Below are positions 25,001 to 36,860 of a stretch of DNA of 64,000 bases, one piece after another. The notes beneath the pieces are model-generated. The model was not told the origin of the DNA, searched no databases, and saw only the letters and a list, made by a program, of their open reading frames with translations. A program made the position numbers and the translations under genes. Location: assembly GCA_025403435.1 (NCBI GenBank), contig JAJQZP010000255.1, positions 186,001 through 250,000 on the forward strand, in the 5' to 3' direction. Position 1 is the stretch's first letter; each line of letters starts with the position of its first letter. This DNA comes from Artocarpus heterophyllus (taxonomy: Eukaryota > Streptophyta > Magnoliopsida > Rosales > Moraceae).

Positions 25001-28000
25001 AGGTAGTCTTCCACTTGCATCCTCCAATAGGAAAATTCTAAACCATCAAATTTGGTGATTCCAGCTGCCGAACCTTCTTCTCCCGCCATTGTTCTTGATC
25101 CAAACCTCCTCTTTGATACCAGTTGTTGGAGAATTAGGTGTCTCCTAATTCCAAGGACCGCAAGAATGAATAATTACAGAAAAGAAATTGGATAAAAGAA
25201 GAAAAAGGAGACACCAAATTTTTATACAGGTTCGTCCAAATTCAAGACTGCGTCATGTTTCTGCCCACTGCAGATTCCACTATGATGAAGGAGATTACAG
25301 ATTACAATAGAAATTTTTCACACTCTCAATAATGTTTCCCAAATCTCTCTTCTACCTAGCACCCTATGGGAATTTTTTTTTTCTCTCAAGGATGGAGCTC
25401 TCTCAAAATACACCTCACAAAAACAATGCCACTCTCTCAAGGTCACACACAAGTCACACACTCACAAGGTCACACACCCCAACCCTAGTCACCTTATGTA
25501 TATTTATACACCAAAGAAGAGAAAAATAGTAACTAATGAGAAAACCCTAGTAGTTTCTTGTTTTTGGGTCAAAATCCCGTAAAAATCATGCAACATAGCG
25601 CCTCGGCACCGCGGTGCTCGAAACGAGCGCTGCAGCTCTCACCACCCGACGCCACGGCACTCTAGGAGAGCGTCGCGACACTCACCTCGTAGCGCCATGG
25701 CGCTCACCTTCCAGCGCCGCAGTGCTCTCCCGCGGCGCTGCCTTGCTGTCCAAAGGGCGCTACAGCAGGGCGTCGTGGCGTCCAAGCTCTGCCTTTCTCT
25801 CCTTTTTCTTTTTTTTGCTAAGTTGTTGACTTGATTTGGTTCCACACCTGCAACAAGGTTAAGATCCTTGAACCGCTGGTTCGACAATTTAAGATTTTAC
25901 ATAATTGTGTTCTGATTTGTTTATGCCAATTCATGACCATTTGGATTCATAATTGTCAGTTTTCATTTCTTGGTCTTTAACTTCCTTCTTTTATGAAAGT
26001 TTTCATGCTCGTCTTTGGACTTGATGATTTTTTTATGGTTTTAAGTTTTTTTGACTGTTGAGTTCACGCCTTGAGGCGTCAATTAAACTAAAAGAGAGAA
26101 AACAGAGCAAAAAGAAGGATCAAAGGATAAGAGTTATGAGAAATGTGATGGGACGTATACTTTTATTTTAATATATATATTTTGTTTATTTATTAAAAAA
26201 TGAATGCTTTTGTTAGAGGGCACATGTTTAGTGCAACGGATTGCATCATTATACATATATATATATATATATATGTTGAGTACAACATATCAGCCGTACA
26301 CGTCATGAGAGCGTTAATAAAACCCTACAATTGAGCCCCACCGGTAGTGCGCCTTCCTTTAAAATTTATTGTGTTTTAGCCTCTTGCTTTCAAAAAAATC
26401 ATTTCAAAATGTGGTCCACTATTCCATAAGGACACTTCAAAATTTTATCAAAAAACTGAAGAAAGTCTTCGTTAATGTGTGTCTTAATCTTATATTACTG
26501 AGACCACTCAAATTAACAAACATATCAAATAAAATATCTTTTATTAACTTAAATTTTGTAATTATTAAGATTTTAGATTTCTTTTCTCTTGTTGTTATCT
26601 TGATAAGCATTCGATTTGCTAGTTTATTCTTTCAAAATATGAATTGTAATTTATAATACTATAAATACCTAATTTATTTAATGAGAAAGCTATATTATGC
26701 TATCTCTATTCCATTATTCTTTATAAAAATCACTTATTCAATTTCAATTAAAATCCAATAATTTACTGTGATGAGAAAAAAAAATTACAAACGTTTTCTA
26801 ATCTTATTGTCTCCTTCAACCATCTAATTATTACCCTAAAATCGATTCACTATGACAAGCTCCATCTGTATGTTGTCTCTATGCAAGACAATAATGGTCC
26901 AACAACAACTATTCTTCACAACTTAACAACCTCTCACTTATAGGGTGTTTGGAAAGTGCGGTTTGAACCAATAGTTTGAACTAAATTTAGTTATAAATAC
27001 TAAGTATATGAGAATTTTATATTGTAGTTTACTTTTTTGACACTATAGCATGTGAAAATTTTATACTATAGCTACCAAAACTTTGGCTGAAATTGAGATT
27101 GCCACACTCTTAATCTATCAATAAGTTGATTATAATTGTTACTAAACTATCTTGCACTGAACAGAAAAATTAATGCTAATCCAAAGCTTAGTGATGATTG
27201 TTTTCTATAGGTGAATTGGCTTTACTTGTTGAGGGTCTTGGAACCGGAGGTGAGACAGTCATAGAGGAGTACATAATAGCCCCAGCCATTCAACTCTTTG
27301 GCGAGAACAAGGAAACAAGTAGAGCTAGTGCAGAACAAATAAAGATACATGGCCTTAAGGAGGGCCAAACTTTGGTTGCAAATTCGCTCGGCACCGGACG
27401 GAGTATGCTGTTGGCTTCGCTGCAAGGGAGCAGCTTGTTGAGCCAAAGCATCCCTCTTGTAGATCCTCTTGTAACCCTCTTCAGCAGCGTTCATGAGAAA
27501 CTTCTTCCTGATCAAAATAGTGCTACTCCTGGAGGAAGCATGCTTTTTCATTCCAATTTGGCCTCAGGGGATCAAATTCATCATAGTGAAGATCATGACA
27601 ATTTATGGGACGTGGAGAATCAAGAGGACTCACAACAAAAGTACAGTTTTTTAAATTAAAAAAATTCATTACCAAGCATTTATGTTAAAAAAAATTCATT
27701 ATCAAGCATTTAAGTTAAAAAAAATTCATTATCAAGCATTTAAGCTTTTTTATTTCAGTGATAGAGACGACTATGCATCCGATGCCGAAGGCGGAGCAGA
27801 GGACAACCTGAGAAGCCCATTGCTTTTGAATTTGGAAAGGTACACAAGTACCAGTGGTAGTATCTTCAACATAAGACGAAACAGAAGCATTAAAATAGAA
27901 GGGAGTAATAGTGTTGCTGAGCTATTAAGCAGTAGTACAGACATAGGTGGTGGATGGCAACTGGCATGGAAATGGTCCGAGCGAGTGAGCGAAGACGGTA

Positions 28001-29211
28001 AAGTGGAAGGAGAACTCCAAAGAGTCTACTTGCACCAGGACGGCACCGCAGTGTCTCGGATGGAGTCCATTGTTTCAGTTAATGCAGCCGGAGAGACAGG
28101 GCCGGGGGAGACAGTTCAGCTGGCTGCAGCATTGGTTGGCCATTCTGCTATTGGTTCCAAGGCAGCGTCTTTTTTGACTGAGGAGGAAGGCAAGAGAGGA
28201 TTGGAACCCGCAGTGATCGAAACAGTAGAGGAGCTTGCAAAAGGGGAAAGTTGGAGGGATCTTTTGGAGCCAGGAGTTAAGCGTGCCTTGATTGTTGGGA
28301 TAGGAGTTCAAATTCTTCAGCAGGTAAACAAAAAAGAAAAATGCTAGTAGCAACCTCTTTTTCATTCTCTTTTACACACTCTCTGTGTTTACTAACTGAC
28401 ACGTGAGGTCTACATTGTATGCAACATAAATATATTCTGAGATGCTATGCTTTGACAGTGGATCAATCAATATTAGTTTGATGAGTTTTTAAGAATGGTC
28501 GAATCACATCAAAACTATTCTAAGCTTAAAACAATATAATACTGATAAAATACCAAAGAAGTCTTTAACGCTTAAAATCACTTATCTAAAATTTTTCTGA
28601 CTAAATATCGATTAAGTAGGGTCACATCGTGATTTTGAATTCCTTAATTTGTGTTATTAAATAATAATGTAGTACTTGTGTTTTATTGTTTGGGTTGTAT
28701 ATCAGATTTCTGGCATAAATGGGTTCCTCTACTACGCCCCTCAAATACTTGAGAATGCAAGAGTAGGCGTTCTCCTATCAAATTTGGGAATGAGTTCTGC
28801 CTCTGCATCTTTGTTTACAAGTGCAATCACAACATTCTTGATGCTTCCTTGCATTGCTACTTCCATGTGGCTAATGGATATCTCTGGTAGAAGGTAAAAC
28901 CTATATATATATATATATATATATATTCTACAGTCCAAGACCAACCCTCTAACGTAACAACTAAAAATGAAAAAAACGTAACATATCTATCATTATATCA
29001 CCTCGATATTAAAAAGATGTAACATCAAAAAATTTCATTTAAAAAAAAATACATCAAGAAATTTTTAAAAATGTAACGAAGTGTATATTATATCTCTTTA
29101 TTAAAACCGTGCTTTGACAACAGTTATGTTATACCAATCTAACATCAATGCCATGTTTAATAAATGTTAAATGTTATGTTTTTATTTTATATGTTTTGAT
29201 AAGAGATTTAT

Positions 29212-29242
<31 letters not shown>

Positions 29243-30210
29243 GCACACACCTTTTTATGAGACAAAACTCTAATATTGGTCAAAGGATTTCGAGACTGTA
29301 CTAATCATGACTATGATTTGAAATTATTTTGGCCAATGGAGGGTTAAACTCAATTCTCACTTGGGTCTTGTGTAAGCCTTACAACGATGGATTCATTTTT
29401 ATTTCTTTCTCTCTTTCTATTCTTTTCCTTGAATTTATAGGAGAATTTTAAACTAAGACTTCAACATTGAAGAAAAGCTTTAGATTACTTCTAAGTTAAC
29501 GCTGTAACGAATTATTTATAAGCACCAAATTATTTGCCGAATATTGCATGTCAAGTCCAAATTTATTGCTCCGAATGTTGTCCAAGTGAGTGTCCCTCAA
29601 TACTATTTTTAACATATCATCTTAATTTAAGAATTTGGCTTCATAGTAAATAGTAAAATTACTTAAACAATTAAATGAGTTGTACATTGAAATTGTATTA
29701 TGGGGAACACGAAAACAAGACAAGAATCTGAACTTGATTCAAGTTTCCCAACATTATCATATTACTTAGCCTCCCTCCTCTTTATGCAGGTGCTTGTTGC
29801 TATCTACCATACCAATCCTCAAAGTCTCCCTCCTTTTGCTAGTGCTTGGCAACATGATTAACTTTAGTTCTATCCTGAATGCACTAATCTCCACTTCCAG
29901 CGTTGTCGTCTACGAATGCTGCTTCGTGATGGCTTTCGGGGTGATCCCAAACATCCTCTGCGCAGAGATCTTCCCTACTCGGGTCCGTGGGAGGTGCATT
30001 GCCTTGTGTGCATTGACATATTGGATTGGAAACTTCCTCATTACTTACTCATTCCCCTCAATGCTCAAATGGCTTGGCCTCACCGGCGTGATGGGCATTT
30101 ATGCTGTCGGGTGCATCGTCTCGTGGATATTTGTTTTTCTCAAAGTTCCTGAAACAAAGGGCATGCCACTAGAAGTAATCTCCGAGTTCTTTGCTCTTGA
30201 GGCAAAATAG
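18058..30210 (+). CDS. TMT/MSSP: Tonoplast monosaccharide transporter / monosaccharide-sensing protein, six exons
   Basis: Exons: 18058-18136, 19094-19660, 27211-27640, 27759-28323, 28706-28893, 29790-30210; 2250 nt, 749 aa plus stop. The product is a major-facilitator sugar porter with 12 membrane spans and the long hydrophilic loop between spans 6 and 7 that defines TMT/MSSP/TST proteins. These import glucose, fructose or sucrose into the vacuole in exchange for protons. Visible motifs: start MKGAVAVAIIAAIGNLLQGWDN; DKIGRR at 68-73; ISETAPSEIRG at 121-131; PESPRWL at 186-192; acidic/serine-rich loop about 215-530; QQISGING from 546; SGRR near 607; EIFPTRVRG; PETKGMPLE near 730. Usual family length is about 730-740 aa, so it is full length. 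The start matches the conserved family N-terminus. Loop and second half are more divergent than typical (QQISG for QQFSG), so it may be a diverged paralogue. All exon joins keep frame. Confidence 0.95.
18137..19093 (+). other. Intron 1, GC-AG type, with microsatellite at its acceptor
   Basis: 957 bp. It ends in TATTAACAG directly after a compound repeat of (TA)n, (TATG)n and (TATC)n at about 19024-19087. The usual pyrimidine-rich acceptor tract is replaced by this repeat. Confidence 0.85.
19094..19660 (+). CDS. TMT/MSSP: Transporter exon 2
   Basis: 567 nt, encoding residues 27-215: spans 2-6 with GRRPML, ETAPSEIRG and PESPRWLVSKGRM. Donor G/GTACGT. Confidence 0.95.
21717..21721. repeat. Target-site duplication AGGTT, left copy
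   Basis: Matches 25856-25860 on the other side of element B. Confidence 0.9.
21722..22407 (-). repeat. Element B left LTR (3' LTR in element sense)
   Basis: Followed on the right by ATCTCCCACTTGG, the complement of a polypurine tract. Contains a GC-rich repeat cluster at about 22195-22330 and a TATA-like GTATAAATA on the - strand near 22095. Confidence 0.9.
22408..25089 (-). pseudogene. Element B gag-pol remnant with reverse transcriptase deleted
   Basis: Gag begins MAGEEGSAAG at 25089. A CCHC knuckle CWNCGRIGHLKKNC lies near 24370-24410 and a protease motif VIDSGAS near 24240. Integrase follows: LWHFRLSHMSEKGM, CEACIFGKQKRVSF, HTDVWGPT and SIDDSSRKAWVYFL over 23495-24148, and its C-terminal half at 22865-23377. 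Reverse transcriptase is present only as its first part, up to KARLVVK near 22570. It then joins directly to the extreme C-terminus of RNase H (MLTKTVPIEKLKLCATSVG). The YVDD core and the RNase H active site are gone. Several stops and frameshifts lie between segments. The domain order and sequence resemble Tnt1-type copia polyproteins. Confidence 0.88.
25110..25122 (-). other. Element B primer-binding site
   Basis: The - strand reads CTGGTATCAAAG next to the 5' LTR, one base off the initiator-methionine tRNA complement TGGTATCAGAG. Confidence 0.8.
25124..25855 (-). repeat. Element B right LTR (5' LTR in element sense)
   Basis: 46 bp longer than its partner. The difference lies mainly in the GC-rich cluster at about 25590-25785. 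Confidence 0.9.
25856..25860. repeat. Target-site duplication AGGTT, right copy
   Basis: Exact match to 21717-21721. Confidence 0.9.
27211..27640 (+). CDS. TMT/MSSP: Transporter exon 3
   Basis: 430 nt. Completes the GELALLVEGLGTGGETVIEEYI segment and enters the cytosolic loop, including IDPLVTLF-like VDPLVTLFSSVHEKL. Acceptor CTATAG; donor GTACAG, phase 2. Confidence 0.93.
27641..27758 (+). repeat. Intron 3, made largely of a three-copy tandem repeat
   Basis: 118-bp intron. About 27654-27746 is three copies of a ~31-bp unit (AAAAATTCATTATCAAGCATT core) leading into the acceptor TTTTTTATTTCAG. Confidence 0.9.
27759..28323 (+). CDS. TMT/MSSP: Transporter exon 4
   Basis: 565 nt. Acidic loop (DDYASDAEGGAEDNLRSPLL), the GGGWQLAWKWSE and RVYLHQDG blocks typical of the family loop, and the start of span 7 ending GVQILQQ. 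Donor CAG/GTAAAC at a codon boundary. Confidence 0.94.
28706..28893 (+). CDS. TMT/MSSP: Transporter exon 5
   Basis: 188 nt, from ISGINGFLYYAPQILE to MDISGRR. Acceptor TATATCAG; donor AAG/GTAAAA. Confidence 0.94.
28894..29789 (+). other. Intron 5 with two TA microsatellites
   Basis: 896 bp. (TA)n at 28902-28926 starts eight bases after the donor; a second lies at 29212-29238. No other feature seen. The upstream intron 4 (28324-28705, 382 bp) is plain AT-rich sequence. Confidence 0.85.
29790..30210 (+). CDS. TMT/MSSP: Transporter exon 6 and stop
   Basis: 421 nt, last spans with IPNILCAEIFPTRVRG, VPETKGMPLE and the end SEFFALEAK, stop TAG at 30208-30210. Confidence 0.95.
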
Positions 30211-30532
30211 TTGAGATAAAATGTTGGGATTATTGGGCTCTTGTGTTCTTACATGATAGTTAAAGATTGGATCAAACAAGTTTTTGTGCAGTTTACTTTG
30301 CATTTCCAAGAGGGTTTTGGTTCCAATGTTTTGATTTGTAGTTGGCATTGTATTTAAGAGAGAAGTGTGACTAGAAAAGTAAGAATGGGGTTTCCGGCGT
30401 TTTTCTTTTCTCCTTGAATTTTTTACGAATCGGCTGGTAAGTTGCTCTATAAAACTGTAGTTTTGAAAGACTACTTCTAAAAAAATGAAATATTGAAGAG
30501 TATCCTAAATGATTAGGGTTACTCTTTTCTTC

Positions 30533-30566
<34 letters not shown>

Positions 30567-31085
30567 TTCCCTTACAAGTGGTACATTTTTTTTATCGTTA
30601 GATCTGGTTAATAAAACGTACTACAAATATAAAGATTTGTTTATTTCGATAAAATTATGATAATAATAAAATAGTAGTAAAAATAGTGGTCGTATAGGGA
30701 AAAGGTTAAAGGATAAACTTTAGGCAGTAAGGCAGCCTAGCTTGATTTCCAAACCTGCAACGAGGTGGCTAGTTTAAAGTCAAAATTGCGTAATTAGTTC
30801 TCCTTCTCAATCAAGAAAGCAGGCCAGTTAAATGGCAAGTCCGGGCCAAAATTCTGTCAGTGATTGAAGGTAACTCTCTAGGTGGCTCCAGAGAGTGATC
30901 CTTTTAAAATATAGCACTTCATTGGTCTTTCTATTAGATCACTAGTTTTCAATCACCAAAGTTTAAATTGCTAACCTTCTCATTAAATGAAACTTTCTCT
31001 TCTCTAAAATACCCTTTTATTATTAAAAAAAATACAAATATTATGGAAGAAAATAAAATGCTAATAAAAAGAGAAATCAAATATT
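30211..31085. other. 3' flank of the transporter gene with an (AAT)10 microsatellite
   Basis: The 3' untranslated region probably occupies the first few hundred bases, but no single polyadenylation signal stands out. (AAT)n lies at 30534-30565. Nothing else seen up to the solo LTR. Confidence 0.6.
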
Positions 31086-31090
31086 TAGCC
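31086..31090. repeat. Target-site duplication TAGCC, left copy
   Basis: Matches 34234-34238 directly after the solo LTR. Confidence 0.85.
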
Positions 31091-34000
31091 TGTAATACCT
31101 GAGAAACTTCATTAGTTTAAATCAAGAATTTAACTAAGATTTAAACAATGAATTTTGTTAGCAAAATTTCATATTTTGTAATTATGAAATTATGCGATAA
31201 AAATATTATGAAATTTCATGTCTATTTTGTGTGCAATTCTTGGTGAATTAAAGAAAATTTTAATAAGTACAAATTTTATGAGTTAAAATACTCCAAAATT
31301 TGTTAAGTGTCGTAAAAGGCAAATATTTAATGTCCTTGTGATTATGATAAAATCCTAATATGTGACAAAAATATACCCATGAAGTACATATGGGAAAATA
31401 AGATTAAGATGTCATGCCAAAATCCTAAGCAGTATAAAAAATTGACAGTATACCAGGCAGTTAAGTTGGTATAGATATTTATGTTGCTAGTCCACCCAAT
31501 GTTAGTCTTCCGTATACAGAGTCACTTAGAACAGTTTAGTTAGCAACATTGTCAAATTATGCAGAATTAGTTTTCACACTGATAAATGAACTACTATTGA
31601 TGGAAATTAAACAGTATGGGTATACAGTGTATTGAGATATTTTTATACCAATAAAGAAAATATCTCCTCCAAACTACACTATCAGAATAAGAAAAATACA
31701 GTTTTGGTTGAAATTAGATAGCTAAAGTAAGACACAGTATCATAGGTTATCCTTATGGACCTCAAAATTTGTGCAAAATTGGCCCCAATTTCTCTAGGAA
31801 AATCCAATTTTTGGAAAGGGTTTTTGTGGAAAATTTAGTTGCAAATAAGCCCCTAGAATCAAGCATTATAAATACTGAAGGGCTATTTTGAAATTTCATT
31901 TTCTTTCTTTTCCTCTAAACTTTGTTCATGAAGCAAAATTTCTTCTCTTTTCTCCTCTCTCTAAACCAGTTCTCTCTAGCCAAATTCCTCCCAAATTTTG
32001 TTGATCCAAGCCTCAAAATCATTCTTAGAAGCAAGATCAAGAATTGTAGTGTTGATCCAAGGTGATTTTAAGGTAAAAATCCTAACTTTATTAATGGATT
32101 TTCATCAAGTTTGGAGTTCCATGCTAGATATTTATTTTTCCATGTTTTAGTCTTGAGATTAAAAAGTTCCAGAGGCCTTTTTGCACCAAGAAAAGTGACT
32201 CAACAACTTGGACCACATTAGGTATAAGTCCTAACTTTAAATTCTTATTTAAAGTTTGTGTTTTAATTTCTATGGATTGTAAATAATGATTTTTGGACTT
32301 TGTGTAAGAGATTTTTATGGTATAATTTATTTATATGTTGTATGGTACTAGATGTGATGATCAAGCTTAGACTATGTGGATTGGTTTTAAAAAACTTAAA
32401 CTTTGTTGCAAAGTGTTTCAGCACACTTTATATGAGTTTTGAAAAAATCTTAAGTATAGAGATACTTAGAGATGGATTTGGTTTCCGAGATCAACACATG
32501 ATTTTATGGAAATGTCGAGATAAACATTTTTTGTGAAGAAAGTTTCCTGAAATCGATTCGAATCTAGCCAAAAATGCCATTTTTTAAACCTTCCATTTTA
32601 GAAAATTAGGTTAAAGTCCTTTGAAATGATTGATTTTGAAAAAAGTTAAAACATGAACGTTGTAGATTCTCTCCAAAATTGTCAACTCTTATTAAATGAG
32701 GTTTTTGTTAATTCCGCACTAATTTTGAGTTACGAATTTTGCGAGATTGTATCATAAAACTTGTTAAATGGTAAAAATGGGAAAACGTTAGTAAAATGAT
32801 TGAATTTTCCCATAAGCCTTTGTAATGTTTTAATCCTTGTTAAAAACAACACCTAATAGTGCAAACAGTTTAGTTTTGGTGGTGGTGAAAATCAGTGAAA
32901 ATTGTATTTTCACTACACAGTTAGGTTTTATCCATTGTTTTAAGTAACAAATCAACCCAAGTTTATTTCCAAAGAGTTTGAAAATTTTTCAAGGACAGTT
33001 AGAGGGAAAAATATCAAGATTTTTACAATTTGGGTTGAAACCATAAAGATAAGAAAAACTATATTTTTTTACCACTGCATAGGCAGATTTACTGCACTAT
33101 TTTAGGCGACAAGCAATTGTAAATTTTGTTCCAAAAAGTTTAGTGACTTTTCATGACCCATGAGAACAAAAACGTCATTTTTACAAAAAAGGTCAAACGG
33201 ACCCAAGCTTACCGGTCAAGCTCAAAGTTTTAAAACAAGCAATGATTCTCATCATACAAAGTTCAAAGCCATTAAATGAGACGTTAATTGGCTTCAATTT
33301 ACCTAACTTAAATAGTATAGAATTAGACCGTTACACATAGATGCAAACTAATAGCCAGGTGTCACATTAACATGACATAAAGCCGATTAACCAAAGAAAA
33401 AAGAATTAAGAGGAGCGTAAGAACGAGATTCAAATAAGTCCCAAACCTCACCTATGGCATAAAGAAATTGATTTTTATATGCCTTATTTATGCATGCTTT
33501 ATAATTGCAAATGTTATTTATATAGTCTTTAATACCAAGTCATTGCATAAAGCATGTTCACTAAGATTACAAAGTTGTTCATCTATACCCCAAAGTTAAG
33601 AAAGAAAAGATAAGATAATAAAGTGTCATACCAACCTCCACTTAGGTGAGGTTTATGAGTCTCCCAACCCAAGAAGAGCATCAAGTTAAGATACGATCTC
33701 GTTGTTCAAAGATCACGCGTACTTAGTACGATCATTTGGGCCTAAAATAAAAGTTATAAAGATGTTTATAAGCAAGCATAAATGAAACCATACATTACAT
33801 TACTGTTGTAATCTTATAAAATGTTTTATGAGATGTGTTTGGACTTACTGAGTAAAAGCTCATCTAGATCCTTATGCTGTAGGAAATCCTTCCAAGAGGC
33901 CAATATGAAAAGGGATGATCTGGGTGCAGCAGTGAGACAAATGCAATGATCGCTGTAGATTTTAATTTTGTTTTTTGATAAACTATTTATTTTATAGTAT

Positions 34001-34233
34001 GTCACGGTCAAGCAAGTAAACTAGAACTGCTTTGTGCATAAATGTTTAAGTAAATGGTTTGTAACTATAAGTAAGCAAATGTTTTATAAAAATATTATGG
34101 AAAATAGTAAGTAATATAATTAAGTATTCTAATTATATTTTAAAAAAATATTTAGCATTTTCACGAGCAAGATTAAGGTTAAAGTATAAGCAAAGAGTAA
34201 TATAGTAACGGCTTAGGAAGCCGGGTTGTTGCA
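31091..34233 (+). mobile_element. Solo LTR, probably Ty3/gypsy chromovirus (Del/Tekay type)
   Basis: 3143 bp from TGTAATACCTGAGAAAC to CCGGGTTGTTGCA, with TG...CA ends and a perfect 5-bp duplication TAGCC. The start (TGTAAnnCC) and the GGTnGTTnCA-like end resemble long chromovirus LTRs. A TATA box (TTATAAATA near 31866) is followed by a pyrimidine-rich leader at 31900-32000. No internal domain is present, so recombination between two LTRs has removed it. Family assignment is by appearance only. Confidence 0.8.
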
Positions 34234-34238
34234 TAGCC
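34234..34238. repeat. Target-site duplication TAGCC, right copy
   Basis: Exact match to 31086-31090. Confidence 0.85.
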
Positions 34239-36860
34239 AAACAAAAAGAAACCATCTCTTAGAAAGAAAAACATTGTCCTCCTACACCCCTTCCCCATCC
34301 TTGGCCATCACCGGTGCCACCGCTCTTTCTAGCGCCACCCCATGCTGTCTAGCATCTTATTTGGTGTCCATCTCTATTTAAGTTTGAGCAAAATTTGTCA
34401 AATCAACTAAAAATTGGTAATTTAATCTTAAATCCTCTCTTTTTTGTTTGAATTGTTGTTTGAAGATTGGGCATTCATGTTTATGTTGTATATGAAAAAC
34501 AACAACATTTTTGTGTTATTTTGTAGTTTTTTTTTTACTTATATTTTGCAACTTTTTGAAGAAGATGAACAATAATGAGCAGACCAGTCAGATAGTTACT
34601 ATCGGTCTGAAAATCTTTGACTGGTTTGAACGGTCTTACCAGTTGGAATAGTTTGAACGATCCACTCATTACTGAGAAAGTAAAAAACTCTATAGTATTT
34701 TTTACCAGGTCTGGTCTGCACACAAAGAGGACCGATTGAAATTGTCTTCATTTTTATCATTCCATTGCTGTGTATGTTATTTTTTTATCATTTTCTATTT
34801 TTTAATTTAACAATATTTTTATAATAACAATCACTCTTGTAATTTTTTTTCGGAAAATGCCTAAGATTGTCAAACATTATCAATATAATGGGGAGTAGAA
34901 ATAGAAAGATCATGGCTCGTATGAATGGTACTCTAGGAATGAGGAAATTAAAAGCATAGTATTATCAAATAACCCAAATAAAGTGAAATTTTGTAAGATT
35001 ATTAACCGCATATTTGACAGACTTCCTATGAATTGATACCTATATACATCTTAGATGATTTTGATGCTAAGTGTAACCTTTTGAAATGTTGTGCTATATT
35101 GCATCATAGAAGCATGCTACATGTTGAGCTCATAAAAAAATGTGATGGCATTGAGAACACAAGACTCAAATTTTAGGAAGTTGAAGAAGGTTGAGACAAT
35201 GAACATGATACAATCAATTGAGATGAGTATTTCGATATTAAGATAAAGGCATTAGGTGCTTACAATACTGCTTCAACACCTAGATAAGAGGGTGATTTGT
35301 AATGATTGAAAAAATTCAAAAATTAATAAGTATGATTAATTAAGGATTTTTTCATAACTACACTATTAATTCATAAGAAAGTCTAAGTTTAGAGTTATAA
35401 GTTCAAGTTCTTTTGAAAACTACAAGAAAATTGTAAGAATTTAGTTTAATATTAGAAATCCTTACTAACACTTGAGAAATTTAGAAGTCCAAAGCGTGAG
35501 ATAATTACGATCTATAATCACAAAATTTCCACATTAATACATATTTAGAAAGTCTTAATAGCAATAAGACTAGTACAAAAAATGTTGTAATTACACAATT
35601 TATGTGCTTCTTTTATGAAACATATAGCAAACATGATGTTATAATAGTATAATTGGATAACTAAAATAATTATTTAGTATACTAAACTAACCTTCTATGA
35701 TTCAATAGTTTTATGTATGAGTCAAGTATGTAGTGACCTTTATAAGAATCTCAAATAGAAAATTTAAATTAAGGTTAATTTATAAAAAAGAATTTCTGAT
35801 TCATAATAATTATATAGAGTTCCTATATGATGACAGTCTAGCAATAGAAATTCAGATCAATCGTGATCATTGGCTCAACACCATAATCCAAATATGGTGA
35901 GCATAATATCCATGAATACAAGATCGATCTTGATTTTTATGAGATCACAAGACATGAAAAGAATTTCTATAAAGTCACAAAATATTTTGGACGTTCAAAA
36001 ATTCCAATATCTTATATGACACAGTTACTTACTTATGTGCGATAGTACTTATGTGAAGTTTATTATTATTAACAACAACAAGAAGCAGCATAGCACGTGC
36101 TTTAAGGCAATGTGATATCACAAATGGATTAGTTTCAAATCCATATTATGATTAAGGAAAGTTTAAAAAGCATCCATAGATTATATATGGACCCATAAAT
36201 GGCTTCTTACTATGAACAGTTCGTGTTACTATGAACAGTTCGTGTTATACCCACAAAGCACGAATTGTGCTAAATTCAGAATTTGAATTAAATTAACTTA
36301 TAAATAGTCAGTTTAATTTATGAAAAATTTTATAATTTATGACTATTATTTTTATGATAAAATTGGAAATTTATAATATATTTGCATATTAAGTATGAAA
36401 GTATAGTTAATAAAAGGAGAAAATTATAATGAAAAATGTTTCTTTTATTTATAATTAGCATTTTAAAATCTTAGAATTTACGAAAGATTATTTTGATCAA
36501 TGAAATCCAATTTTAAATTTTGATCAAACCTTTTAAATACAGAATATTATTTTTACAAAATATATATGGATTAGTGAATAAAATAAATCACCAATTTTGA
36601 AGACAAAAGTGTCAAATTTTATCATTTTGAATAAAATCATGAAATCCTTAAATTATGGATAAATTTATGAAAATAATTTTATAGGATTATATATATTTAA
36701 CAAGACAATAGTACAGTAAGAAAATTAGAATTATTTTACTTTTTTTTTAGAAAGATAAAGAATATTACAATTTTAAAAGTACAGTTATGTTTACAGAAAT
36801 TTCAAAGTTTATGAATCAAAAATTTGATCAACCCGACTACGACACACATTAGAATTTGTG
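34239..36860. other. AT-rich intergenic sequence, no gene seen
   Basis: No ORF with recognisable product. Around 34560-34740 short phrases such as ACTGGTTTGAACGGTC recur imperfectly. A TGTAATGATTG at 35298 resembles the start of the solo LTR at 31091 and may be the start of the LTR-like stretch that follows, but I found no matching end. Confidence 0.4.

Larger units (their letters stand above)
21722..25855 (-). mobile_element. Copia element B, degenerate, antisense in transporter intron 2
   Basis: Left LTR 21722-22407 (686 bp) and right LTR 25124-25855 (732 bp), both starting TGTTGG and ending in a form of CACACCTGCAACA, with target duplication AGGTT. The internal part is only 2716 bp because most of reverse transcriptase and RNase H is deleted. 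The LTRs differ by many substitutions and indels, so this insertion is clearly older than element A. It lies opposite to the direction of the host gene. Confidence 0.93.
19661..27210 (+). other. Intron 2, 7.55 kb, hosting copia element B
   Basis: Canonical GT-AG. Element B (21722-25855) and its 5-bp target duplication make up 4139 bp, so the ancestral intron was about 3.4 kb. The remainder is AT-rich, with an (AG)12 run at 21082-21106 and an (AT)n run near 26253-26274. No other genes are seen at 19661-21716 or 25861-27210. Confidence 0.9.

Noticed and set aside
26369..26656. 95-codon ORF inside transporter intron 2
   Set aside because: AT-driven composition with a low-complexity product and no conserved motif. 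Likely chance.
34535..34723. 62-codon ORF near repeated ACTGGT phrases
   Set aside because: No domain, no homologue recognised, and it lies in degenerate repeat-like sequence.
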